Shown here: positions 17,635 to 25,673 of the stretch, piece by piece
Position numbering within the stretch: the stretch's first letter is position 1
How the letters are laid out: every line of letters begins with the position of its first letter
Assembly: GCA_963814095.1 (NCBI GenBank)
Contig: CAWFBT010000005.1
Location: forward strand, 124,001 to 188,000
Direction: 5' to 3'
Origin: JACVRW01 sp963814095
Lineage (GTDB): Bacteria > Actinomycetota > Thermoleophilia > Solirubrobacterales > Thermoleophilaceae
Length of the DNA: 64,000 bases
The notes under the pieces: model-generated
Seen by the model: the letters and a program-made list of their open reading frames with translations, nothing else
What the model was told of the DNA's origin: nothing
The model's database searches: none
Position numbers and translations under genes: made by a program

Positions 17635-18311
17635 GCGGGCACCATCGCAAACGCGCGCGCCGGGGCCGCCTCGATGCCCCCGAACTTGAAGAACGGCGCG
17701 AAGAACTCGCAGCGCGGCGGCAGCGCCGCGAGGCCCACGAGGCCCTCGACGAGCGGCACGCCCGCGCCCAGGATCGTCCGGTGGACGACGAAGTCGGGCG
17801 CCTCCCAGCCGGGCTCACGGGCGGCGGGCTCCTCGAAGAAGTCGCAGCCGACGCAGCGTGGCCGGCGAGCCACGAGCCAGTCGGCAGCCTCCGCGGTCAG
17901 CCCGGGCGAGCGGCGGAAGTAATCGGGCGCGCCCATCGCCGCATCGGCCCAGCCCGTGCAGAGGAGCACGATGTCGCCGGGTCTGATCTCCTCGCCCGCT
18001 CGGGCGAGCCGGGTCGCGGCGTCGGTCAGCTCCTGCGGCCCGATCTCTGCGAGCTCCGCGGGCGGCGTCAGGTCGAGCACGACGGCGCTGCCGATCACAC
18101 GCTCGAGCGGCAGGGCGTCGATCGCCCGCCCGTCCTCCTGCACATGCAGCTCGCACTCGACGTGGCAGCCGGTGTGCACGCTCAGCTCCGCGAGCGATGA
18201 CTGCCAGTAGCCGGGCTTCGTGCGCACGTCGAAGCGCACACCGGCGTCGGTCGACGGCGGGCCGCGGAAGCCTGCCGGCACGGTCGGGCTGAGATCGACG
18301 ATGCGTCTCAA
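17631..18311 (-). CDS. Cyclase family protein, atypical metal motif
   Basis: 226 residues from TTG 18311, which overlaps the upstream stop (TTGA). Starts RRIVDLSPTVP as in the superfamily. The usual HxGTHxDxPxH motif reads VHTGCHVECELH: H46, H50 and H56 are kept, but Thr is Cys and the Asp ligand is Glu (E52). GDIVLLCTGWAD and CVGCDFFEEPAA take the place of the later motifs. Either the metal site is altered or the specificity differs from the other two copies in the operon. Substrate unknown. Confidence 0.82.
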   Translation of the reverse strand: MRRIVDLSPTVPAGFRGPPSTDAGVRFDVRTKPGYWQSSLAELSVHTGCHVECELHVQEDGRAIDALPLERVIGSAVVLDLTPPAELAEIGPQELTDAATRLARAGEEIRPGDIVLLCTGWADAAMGAPDYFRRSPGLTAEAADWLVARRPRCVGCDFFEEPAAREPGWEAPDFVVHRTILGAGVPLVEGLVGLAALPPRCEFFAPFFKFGGIEAAPARAFAMVPA

Positions 18312-18622
18312 GCCGAGTACCCCCCGCGCTCATCGATCATCGTGTCGTAGAAGGCCCGCTCGCGCGACTCGAGGTTCGGGATCGCCTCGCCGATCACGAG
18401 CCGCTGGAAGTGGTCGGAGTCCTGATGGGCCTGGTAGCCGTCGGCGTCGACGTACTGCTCGTAGAGGTAGAAGAGGCGCGGGTCCTCGGGCGAGCGATGG
18501 CCCTGATAGAAGAGATTGCCGGGCTCCTCACGCGAGGGCGGCGTCAGCTCTTCGATGATCCGCGCGATCCGGTCCTCCTCGCCCTCGTTCGCCCTCCACA
18601 GCGCTGACACGACATAGGCCAT
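18308..18622 (-). CDS. Antibiotic biosynthesis monooxygenase-like (putative quinol monooxygenase) protein
   Basis: 104 residues, ABM/YgiN-type dimeric alpha-beta barrel. It starts AYVVSALWRANEGEEDRIARI, given here in parts AYVVSALWRA and EGEEDRIARI, with EEPGNLFYQGHRS, FYLYEQYVDADGYQAHQDSDHF and a C-terminal helix. Members oxidise quinols without cofactor or act in ring cleavage side steps; some have no enzyme role. It is coupled tightly: TGATG at its start with the FAH gene, and TTGA at its end with the cyclase. Role in this pathway is inferred from position only. Confidence 0.85.
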   Translation of the reverse strand: MAYVVSALWRANEGEEDRIARIIEELTPPSREEPGNLFYQGHRSPEDPRLFYLYEQYVDADGYQAHQDSDHFQRLVIGEAIPNLESRERAFYDTMIDERGGYSA

Positions 18623-19465
18623 CAGGCCGCTCCCTTCGCTCCGATTCGGTTTCTGAGCACTCCGATTCCCTCGATCTCGAGCTCCACGACGTCGCCGGGC
18701 GCGAGCTCGCGGTCGAGCTCGAGGCCCGACCCGCCCGTCGCCGTACCCGAGCCGAAGACCTCGCCCGGGTAGAGCGTCTGGCTGCGCGAGGCGTAGGCGA
18801 TCATGTCCCCGAAGGTGTGGTGCATCGAGGCGCTCGAGTCCTCACCCCAGGTTTCGCCGTTCACCCGCACGCTCATGGCGAGCCCGCGCGCCGTCGAGCT
18901 CGTCGGCGGTCACGAGGCAGGGCCCGAGGACGTTCGAGCCGTCCCAGTCCTTCGCCTTGGCCGGGCCCATGCCGATCGGCAGCTCGCGTGCCTGTACGTC
19001 GCGCGCCGAGACGTCGTTCCAGATCGTGTAGCCGAAGATCACCTCGGCGGCGTCCGCGGCTGCGACGTCGCGGCAGCGCGTGCCGATCACGCAGGCGAGC
19101 TCGAGCTCGTGGTCGAGCCGCTCGGTCCACCCGGGCCATGGGATCTCCTCTTCGGGACCGATCACGGTGTCGGGCATTCCCTTGTAGTAGGCGGGGCGCT
19201 CGTACCACTCGTCGGGGATCGGCCGGCCGAGCCGGCCGAGCGCTCCCTTCAGGTGGCCCTCGAAGGCGAGGAAGTCGCGCAGCGAGCGCGGCCGGAGCGG
19301 CGCCAGCAGGCGCGCGCCGTCGCCGGCCGGCCGGCGCTCGCCGGCGGGCGCCCCCGCCTCGATGAAGGCGACCATGTCGCCGTCGAAGCCGGCATCCACG
19401 ATGCCGCCGTCCTCGAGCACGCCCACGCGCGGTCCCGAGGCACCGTCGTAGGTCACGAGCTTCAC
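18622..19465 (-). CDS. Fumarylacetoacetate hydrolase family protein, one frame break
   Basis: About 280 residues. GTG 19465 overlaps the 2Fe-2S subunit stop. The first piece runs KLVTYDGASGPRVGVLEDG to GPCLVTADELDG with the metal ligands in LDHELELACVIG and YTIWNDVSARDVQ; the last 84 residues (SVRVNGETWGEDSS to GVLRNRIG, with FGSGTATGGSG) lie in another frame. Removing one base of the CCC at 18883-18885 joins them as DGARLAMSVRVNGE. The family cleaves C-C bonds of diketo acids or hydrates/decarboxylates catechol-cleavage products. The break is most simply a sequencing error. Confidence 0.85.
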
Positions 19466-19902
19466 GCCGCGGCCCTCCGCACGGCCGCGCGAATCTTCAG
19501 GTAACAGCCGCAGCGGCACAGGTTGCCGCCGAGGCCGGCGGCGATCTCCTCGTCGCTCGGATCGGCGTTCTCCTCGAGCAGGCGCTTCGCCGTCAGGACC
19601 ATCCCGGGCGTGCACCAGCCGCACTGGAAGGCGTGCTCGGCGTCGAACGCCATCGGCACCGGGTGCTCCGCAGGCAGCCCCTCGACGGTGGTGAGCTCGC
19701 GCCCGGCAGCTTGTCCGGCGAGCAGCAGGCAGCCCGACACCGGCTCGCCGTCGAGCAGCACCGTGCAGGCGCCGCAGACCCCGATGCCGCAGGTCTCGCG
19801 CACGCTCGACAGCCCCACGCGCCGCAGCACGTGAAGGATCATCTCGTCCGGCTCGCACTCGAGCGCGGCCGGGCGCTCGTTGAGCGTCAGCTCGAGCATC
19901 AT
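19462..19902 (-). CDS. (2Fe-2S)-binding subunit of molybdenum hydroxylase
   Basis: 146 residues, CoxS/XdhC-type small subunit. Plant-type ferredoxin cluster Cys at 38, 43, 46 and 58 (CGIGVCGACTVLLDG); second all-helical cluster Cys at 94, 97, 129 and 131 (CGWCTPG, CRCGCY). It carries electrons from the Mo centre to the FAD subunit. ATG 19902 overlaps the large-subunit stop (ATGA); a second ATG follows. Part of the FAD-Mo-FeS gene order in this operon. Confidence 0.95.
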   Translation of the reverse strand: MMLELTLNERPAALECEPDEMILHVLRRVGLSSVRETCGIGVCGACTVLLDGEPVSGCLLLAGQAAGRELTTVEGLPAEHPVPMAFDAEHAFQCGWCTPGMVLTAKRLLEENADPSDEEIAAGLGGNLCRCGCYLKIRAAVRRAAA

Positions 19903-21935
19903 GCCGCCGCCTCCGCCACGCGCTCGGGCGTCATCGGCAGCTCGGTCACGTGCAGGCCGAGCGAGCCGAGCGCGTTGCCGATCGCGGCGGGCACGGGCGG
20001 CAGCGCGGTCTCACCGAGGCCGTGCGGCTCCGCGCCCTCGCGCTCGATCAGCTCGTGCGTCAGCTCGCCCGGCAGGTCGCCGAGCGCCGGCAGGCAGTAG
20101 TCGGACAGATTGGCGTTCGTGATCTGCCCCGCGGCATGCTCGACCGATTCGAACAGCGCGGTGCCGAGGCCCATGATCATCGAGCCCTCGTTCTGGAGCT
20201 CGGCGCCGGCGCGGTCGACGACGCGTCCGGCGTACACGGCGGCGTGCAGGCGCTCCACGGTCAGCTCGCCGGTCTCCTCGTCGACGCTCACCGCCGCCGC
20301 CGCGGCGCCCTGGTGCCAGTGGGTCGAGGCGATTCCCTGCCCGGTGTCCGGATCGAGCCCGCCCTCGTTGGCGATCTCGCCGTAGCCGCGCTCGCCGCCG
20401 TTCGCGCTCAGATCCGCGACCGCCTCGGCGAGCGCCCGGCCCATCATGTACGTGGAGCGGCTCGAGGTGGTGCGCGTGTCGAAGGGCGAGCTGTCCGTGT
20501 CCGGGTCGGGCACCTCGATCTGGCCCGGCTCGCAGCCGAGCAGCGCCGCGCCCTGGAGGCGCAGCGAGTCGCGCACGCCCTGACCCATCTCGCAGGAGGC
20601 GCTGCGGATCGTGTAGCCGACGGGTGTGCGCTCGACGGCGATCGCGGCCCGGCTCGGCGTCTGCATGCCCTTGAGCAGCACGCACAGGCCCTTGCCGCGC
20701 GGGTCCTGCTCGTAGCCGACGGCCGCGGCGGCCGCGCGCAGGCACTCCTCGAAGTGGACGTCGTGCATCGTCTCGCCGGTGGCGAAGCGGTCGCCGTCGC
20801 GCAGCAGGTTGCGCAGCCGCAGCTCGAGCGGACTCATGCCCAGCCGCTCGGCGAGCATGTCCATCGCGCGCTCGCTCGCCCACACCGACTGGGTGGCGCC
20901 GTAGCCGCGGAATGCGCCGTTGGGCGGCAGGTTCGTGTAGACCGCGAGCGCGTCGACGCGCACGTGGGGAATCCGGTAGGGCCCGATGCCCGCGTAGCCC
21001 ATCTTGCTGGCGACCCCCGGCCCGCAGTCGGCGTAGGCGCCGGTGTCGGCCCAGCAGTCGAGCTGCTTCGCGACGAGCGTTCCGTCCCTGGTCGCTCCGA
21101 CCCGCACGCGCACGGCCGCCGGATGGCGCCCGAGCGTCACGAACTCCTCGGAGCGGTCGAGCACCGCCTTGACGGGCCGCCCCGCCTTGCGCGCCAGGCA
21201 GGCGACGACCGCCTCGAGGCGCGTGAACGTCTTGGCGCCGAACGATCCGCCCATCGGCGGCGCCACCACGCGGACCCGCTCCGGCTCGATACGGAAGACG
21301 CCGGCCAGGTCGTCGCGCAGGTTGAAGGGGGTCTGGGTGCCCGTGGTGAGCTCGAGCCGGCCGGCTGCCGTCCACTGCGCGAGCGTGGCGTGCGGCTCCA
21401 TCGGCGCGTGTTGGGCGCCCGCTGTGCGGAAGGTCTCCTCGACGGTCACGTCGGCGTCCTCGAAGCCGCGCTCGGCGTCGCCGTGCAGGAGCCGGAAGCG
21501 GTGGCAGACGTTCGTCCCGGCCAGTGGCCGCACACCGATCGACACGGCGTCGCCGGCCGAGTCGCCGCTCTCCGGGTGCAGCAGCGGCGCCCCCTCGGCA
21601 ACCGCCGCGAGCGGGTCGAAGACGGCGGGCAGCTCCGCGTAGCTCACGCTGAGCGCGCCCGCGGCGGCGCGCGCGGCCGCCGGCGTCGGCGCCGCCACCG
21701 CCGCGACGATGTCGCCCACGAAGCGGGCCGGGTTCGCCAACACGTCCTGGTCCTTCAGCTGGCAGCCGTAGCGTCCGAGGCCCACGGTGTCCTCCGCAAG
21801 CAGCGCGACCGCGCCGGCCGGCAGCGCCGCCGCGTCGACGGACAGCACGCGTGCGTGGGCGTGCGGCGAGCGCACGAAGGCCGCGTGCCACATGCCGTCC
21901 GCGGCGGCATCACCGGCGTAGTCGACGAGCCTCAA
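19899..21935 (-). CDS. Xanthine dehydrogenase family molybdopterin-binding subunit
   Basis: 678 residues from TTG 21935 (TTGA overlap with the FAD subunit stop). Motifs: VRSPHAHARVL, VGDIVAAVAA, QHAPMEPHATLA, GGSFGAKTFTRLEAVVA, GAFRGYGATQSVWASE, EMGQGVRDSLRLQG and GLGETALPPVPAAIGNA with the catalytic Glu. GAFRGYG rather than the CoxL AYRCSFR loop means it is not a true CO dehydrogenase; it hydroxylates an unknown organic (aromatic, heterocyclic or aldehyde) substrate with water. It is shorter than usual at the N-terminus, lacking most of the normal DGxxKVTGxAxY lead-in. Confidence 0.93.
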   Translation of the reverse strand: MRLVDYAGDAAADGMWHAAFVRSPHAHARVLSVDAAALPAGAVALLAEDTVGLGRYGCQLKDQDVLANPARFVGDIVAAVAAPTPAAARAAAGALSVSYAELPAVFDPLAAVAEGAPLLHPESGDSAGDAVSIGVRPLAGTNVCHRFRLLHGDAERGFEDADVTVEETFRTAGAQHAPMEPHATLAQWTAAGRLELTTGTQTPFNLRDDLAGVFRIEPERVRVVAPPMGGSFGAKTFTRLEAVVACLARKAGRPVKAVLDRSEEFVTLGRHPAAVRVRVGATRDGTLVAKQLDCWADTGAYADCGPGVASKMGYAGIGPYRIPHVRVDALAVYTNLPPNGAFRGYGATQSVWASERAMDMLAERLGMSPLELRLRNLLRDGDRFATGETMHDVHFEECLRAAAAAVGYEQDPRGKGLCVLLKGMQTPSRAAIAVERTPVGYTIRSASCEMGQGVRDSLRLQGAALLGCEPGQIEVPDPDTDSSPFDTRTTSSRSTYMMGRALAEAVADLSANGGERGYGEIANEGGLDPDTGQGIASTHWHQGAAAAAVSVDEETGELTVERLHAAVYAGRVVDRAGAELQNEGSMIMGLGTALFESVEHAAGQITNANLSDYCLPALGDLPGELTHELIEREGAEPHGLGETALPPVPAAIGNALGSLGLHVTELPMTPERVAEAAA

Positions 21936-22732
21936 CCGAGCTCCTCCAGCGCCCGCCGCACCTCGACCGCGATCACGCGCCGCCTGTAGGCGGCGCTGCC
22001 GCGTGAGTCGCTGATGGGCTCGATCGCCTCGGCGTAGCCGCGCCCGACGGCGGTGGGCCCACCGCCGTTCGCGCAGACCTCGGGCAGCTCCTGCGGCCGG
22101 CCGCTGACCGCGCCCACCACGACCCGCAGGCCGTCCTCGCCGCGCACCGCCGCGACCGCCACGCAGGGCCGGTCCTCGCTCGAGCGCGAGCGGAACTTGC
22201 GGTACACGGCGCGCTCCGGGCCGGGCGGCACGCGCACCTCGACGAGCAGCTCGTCGGCGGCGATGCAGGTCTCGTAGTGGCCGCGGATCAGCTCGTCGAT
22301 GCCGACCATGCGCTCGCCGCGCGCCGAGCGCAGCAGCACCCGCGCGCCGAGCGCCGCCAGCACGGCCGGCGGGTCCGAGGCGTAGTCGGCGTCGGCGAGC
22401 ACGCCACCGACCGTCGCCTGGTTGCGGATCCGGGGGCTCGCGACGAGTGAGAACGCCCGCGCCAGCACCGGCCAGCCCTCGCGCACGGCGGCCGAGCGCT
22501 CGACCGCCCGATGCGTGGCCATCGCGCCGAGCCGCAGCTCGCCCTCGACGACCTCGATCCCGTCGAGGCCGGGCACGTGGCCGAGGCTCAGTAGCGCCTG
22601 CGGCTCGAGGAAGCCCTGGTTCATGAGGATGCCGACGAACGTGCCACCGGCGATCACGGTCGCGTCGCCGTGCTCGCCGCGCAGCTCGAGCGCCTCGCCC
22701 AGGCTCTCCGGCGCGAGCCAGGTCGTGGTCAT
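21932..22732 (-). CDS. FAD-binding subunit of molybdenum hydroxylase
   Basis: 266 residues, CoxM/XdhB-type medium subunit. FAD pyrophosphate motif IAGGTFVGIL (about 27-36) and the second motif ATVGGVLADAD with SLVASPRIRNQ just before it; C-terminal CO dehydrogenase flavoprotein domain from about 180. It takes electrons from the 2Fe-2S subunit. ATG 22732 overlaps the stop of the PEP-utilizing gene (ATGA). The C-terminal domain is slightly short for the family. Confidence 0.94.
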   Translation of the reverse strand: MTTTWLAPESLGEALELRGEHGDATVIAGGTFVGILMNQGFLEPQALLSLGHVPGLDGIEVVEGELRLGAMATHRAVERSAAVREGWPVLARAFSLVASPRIRNQATVGGVLADADYASDPPAVLAALGARVLLRSARGERMVGIDELIRGHYETCIAADELLVEVRVPPGPERAVYRKFRSRSSEDRPCVAVAAVRGEDGLRVVVGAVSGRPQELPEVCANGGGPTAVGRGYAEAIEPISDSRGSAAYRRRVIAVEVRRALEELG

Positions 22733-24457
22733 TCGAGAATCTCGACGACCCCAGTGCTGCCGTTCACGCGCACGCGGTCACCGGTCGCGATCCGCTCACC
22801 GGCGTTGGTCGTGCCGACCACTGCCGGGATGCCGAACTCGCGCGCCACCACGGCCGGGTGCGAGACCGCGCCGCCTGCCTCGGTCACGAGGCCGGTGATC
22901 TTCGTGAACAGCACGACCCAGGCCGGGTTCGTCATGCGGCAGACGAGGATCTCGCCCTCCTGGACCTGGTCGAACTCGTCGAGCGAGGTCACGTAGCGGG
23001 CCGGGCCCTCGACCACACCGGGCGAGGCGGCGAGGCCCTTGACCTCGCCGGTCGTGGCCGGCTCGCCCGCGTGGAACTTCTCCGGGAAGCCCCAGAGCGC
23101 GTTGTACGGGAAGTCGAGCGCCGTCTGGGTGGCGGTCCCCACCCACGACGGCGGCCGCTTCTCGAAGGCCGCCTCGCGGTCGTCGCGGCGGTCGCCGACG
23201 GTCGCGCGCGCGTCGAAAGCGCCCTGGTCAGCCATCAGCAGCCGCAGCTCGTTGTAGCGGAGGAACATCACGTCCTCCGCGTCGTCGAGCGCGCCCGCGT
23301 CGACCAGCTTGCGGCCGATCGCCATCAGCACGAGCCGCAGGCGCGCGTTCGTGCCCTGGTCGATGAAGAAGTGATGGTCGGGCGTCAGCGGGTTCATGCT
23401 GAGCGAGCGCTCGAGCGCCGCCTGCAGCTCGCCGCCCTCGGCGCCCTCGAGCGCCTCGCGCTTCGCCGCCTCGAGGTCCTTGCGAACCGCCTCGATGTTC
23501 GACGGATAGTCGTAGTCGGTGGCGAGGTAGCCGCGCACCGCCTCGATCATCGGCGCGGGGTCCTCGCGCCAGGTCTTGAAGGCGAACTCGTGCGACCAGA
23601 TCGCCTTGTAGCCGAACGTCTTCTGGTGCGAGACGATCCGCTCACTCGAGGAAGCGGCGGCCGCTCTCGGAGCCGTCGAGCGCGCCCATGACGTCGGCCG
23701 CGGTCTCGCCCTCGAAGGCCGACGCCAGCTCGGCGTCCCCCTTGATCTCCTCCTTCATCTTCCACAGGTCCTCGATCGAGTCCCAGTTGCGGTCGGCGAC
23801 CGAGCTCTGGAGCCGCCCCATCAGCGCCGCGGCGGCCTCGCCCTTCTCCTCCTCGAGCAGCCCGTTGAGCGCCTGCGTCGACGCGAACTGGGCGAAGTTG
23901 AGCATCCAGTGGATCTTCCAGTGGCGATCGTGGATGTCGATCGCGTCCTCGAGCAGCACCGCGAGCTCGATGAAGCCGGCGGCGTCGGTGTCGTAGTCGT
24001 CGAGGTACTCGAAGTTGCGCTCGATCTCGGGGCGCAGCCGCTCCTGCCACCAGTCGAGGAAGTTCTCCGCGTAGTGCGGCAGCACCCAGCCGAGGTAGGC
24101 GCCGATCTTGGCCGGGTGCTCGGGGTCGCGCGGCACGCGTGGGACGTATCGGGCCTGATACTCCGTCGCCTCCGAATGGATGCGCGCGTCGGAGGGAACC
24201 GCGGCCGTGTAGACGTAGCCGTTGACCTCCTTGGCTATCCAGTCGCAGGCGAACGGCGTGCCGAAGCGGCGGAACATGTGGTCGCAGGTGAGCCACCAGC
24301 CGCCGATGTCGAAGAACATCGGCGATACCGGGTTCGGGCAGTGGAGGTCGTCGTAGATCCAGAAGAGCTCCTGCTCGCCCTCCTCCCACTCGATCGGGAA
24401 CTCCTCGCTCCCGAGGAAGCTGCCGAGGATCTCCTCGCCGGCGCTCGTCACGGCCAT
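22729..24457 (-). CDS. PEP-utilizing enzyme with swivelling His domain, one frame break
   Basis: Two pieces (24457-23642 and an open frame ending at 22729) join into about 575 residues if one base near 23641-23645 is removed (FLE then ERIVSHQKTFGYK). The first about 480 residues are an unusual helical region (HCPNPVSPMFFDIGGWW, HAEN-like, WSHEFAFKTWREDP). The last about 90 are the PEP-utilizer mobile domain, with the phosphoacceptor His in GGAVSHPAVVAREFGIPAVVGT, given as GGAVSHPAVV and GIPAVVGT. It lacks its own ATP-grasp domain, which is supplied by 14452-15348. First gene of the operon, with AGGAGG four bases before ATG 24457. Confidence 0.85.
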
Positions 24458-24492
24458 CGCTCCTCCTGACGCTCTCTCCTCCGACTCCGCGT

Positions 24493-24509
24493 CGCGGCTC
24501 GCAGCCGCG
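24493..24509 (-). promoter_or_regulatory. Leader hairpin of the catabolic operon
   Basis: CGCGGCT-CGC-AGCCGCG, 7-bp perfect arms, in the roughly 54-base leader between the predicted transcription start and ATG 24457. It may only stabilise the mRNA; I see no alternate pairing. Confidence 0.35.
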
Positions 24510-24517
24510 GCCCACCG

Positions 24518-24546
24518 ATCCTAGATAATCGATTATTTGCAGTCAA
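24518..24546 (-). promoter_or_regulatory. Sigma-70-type promoter of the catabolic operon
   Basis: On the minus strand, TTGACT (24541-24546) and TAGGAT (24518-24523) are separated by exactly 17 bases. Transcription would start near 24511, giving a leader of about 54 bases before ATG 24457, which has an AGGAGG site. It is an AT-rich island in a very GC-rich window. The spacer contains a perfect 12-bp palindrome, as expected for a repressed promoter. Confidence 0.65.
24525..24536. promoter_or_regulatory. Palindromic operator candidate ATAATCGATTAT
   Basis: A perfect 12-bp palindrome sits between the -35 and -10 elements of the operon promoter. GntR/FCD regulators bind short palindromes of this kind, and one is encoded in the operon at 16229-16891, so autoregulated repression is the simplest reading. 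Binding is not shown. Confidence 0.55.
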
Positions 24547-24575
24547 GCCGGAGACCCCCGGCATTCGACCGCCGC

Positions 24576-25496
24576 TCAGCGCCGGGTTGCCGCGACCGCG
24601 GACGGAGGCATGCAGCAGGGCACCGGCCCGCGCAGGATGTAGTAGTTGCCCGAGCGGATGCAGTAGAACTGCGAGTTCGTCGAGCTGCAGCTGGGCGTCG
24701 CCGAGCCGCTCCCCCACGGCCAGCTCATGACGAAGGTGAATGTCACGCCCGCAGGCGGGGGCGCCTGTGTCGGGTCGTTGGGATCGACGACGAGCTGCCA
24801 GGTGGCGGTGTTCGAGCAGCCGCGCCAGAGGCCACCGTCCGACTCCCAGAACGCCCGCAGGTCGGAGCCGGTCGGCACCTTCGAGTGCGAGGGAACGATC
24901 TCGTTGGCTGGGATGGCCGTGGCCCAGGTGTCCGTGTCCCACTTCGATGAGCCGGTCGCCTGGACGCCATAGCCGGTTTCGTTGACCAGCCCCATGGGAC
25001 AGTCGTTGCCGCCGTTGTCGCCTCCCGTGAGCTGCGGGTGGGGGACGATCGACAGCGACGCGGCTCCGAACTGCCTCGCGCCCTGCGCAGAGCGCGCGCC
25101 ACGCCCGGGAAGCCGGACCTTGCTCAGGCGCCTCACCCCGTAGCTCACCGTCCCGCGCCCAGCGTCGTAGCGGGGCCGGCTCAGCCTGAACCTCGCCTCC
25201 TGGCCGCCGCGGTGACCCGCCACGTGGAGCGTTCCCATCGCCGGCTTGCCGGGAAGGAACAGCCGGCGGTGGAACCTCGCGATCGTGACCTTGCCCGAGC
25301 GCCCGGCATTGTGGATCCAGCTGACGTGGCGCCCCACCCCGCGCAGCGTGAGCCGGTTGCCCGTGAGCTCGCCACTCGCGGCGGAGTGCACGAACACCGT
25401 CGCGCCGGTTGCCGATGCGGGCACGGGCACGATCGCCAACACGCCGGCGGTGGCGAGGACGAGCCCAGCAATCCTGAGGGGGAACCTGACGCCCAA
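24576..25496 (-). CDS. Hypothetical secreted protein
   Basis: 306 residues from TTG 25496. A clear signal peptide (hydrophobic IAGLVLATAGVLAIVPVP then ASATG) is followed by a mature part with a beta-rich first half (SGELTGNRLTLRGV, VTIARFHRRLFLPG). The second half is Gly/Asn/Trp-rich and holds seven or more cysteines (DCPMG, GCSNT, PSCSS, FYCIRSG, PCCMPP), probably disulfide-bonded. I do not recognise the family. It lies beyond the catabolic operon promoter, oriented the same way, with its own start region; function unknown. Confidence 0.7.
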   Translation of the reverse strand: MGVRFPLRIAGLVLATAGVLAIVPVPASATGATVFVHSAASGELTGNRLTLRGVGRHVSWIHNAGRSGKVTIARFHRRLFLPGKPAMGTLHVAGHRGGQEARFRLSRPRYDAGRGTVSYGVRRLSKVRLPGRGARSAQGARQFGAASLSIVPHPQLTGGDNGGNDCPMGLVNETGYGVQATGSSKWDTDTWATAIPANEIVPSHSKVPTGSDLRAFWESDGGLWRGCSNTATWQLVVDPNDPTQAPPPAGVTFTFVMSWPWGSGSATPSCSSTNSQFYCIRSGNYYILRGPVPCCMPPSAVAATRR

Positions 25497-25526
25497 GGCG
25501 ACGGAATCGTACCGAGATGCACAAGC

Positions 25527-25565
25527 TCACCCACGCACGATCAGCAGCGTGCCGAGCGCGAGCAC
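25527..25565 (-). repeat. Remnant of a YdcZ-type transporter 3' end
   Basis: 39 bases that match 28048-28086, the 3' end of the DMT transporter gene, at 33 of 39 positions and in the same orientation. Translated on the minus strand it ends LALGTLLIVRG-stop, against LALGTVLIVRE-stop in the intact gene. No further upstream homology is evident, so this is a fragment. The two copies bracket the arylsulfatase gene. Confidence 0.55.
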
Positions 25566-25673
25566 CGCTCGTCTATGCGAGTCTTCGCCATGGACTGGCC
25601 CATCATCCACGGACTCAGCGCGTACGGCGGGACAGCGCTCGCGCGCGGCGGCCTTGAAGGAGGCGCATCGACC

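Noticed and set aside
19899..22732. Aerobic carbon monoxide dehydrogenase (CoxMSL)
   Set aside because: Despite CoxG, the large subunit lacks the AYRCSFR loop that binds the Cu-Mo site, so CO oxidation is not supported.
25038..25673. Upstream extension of the sulfatase frame
   Set aside because: It crosses the start of the divergent secreted-protein gene; ATG 25674 with AAGGAGG gives the usual sulfatase N-terminus.
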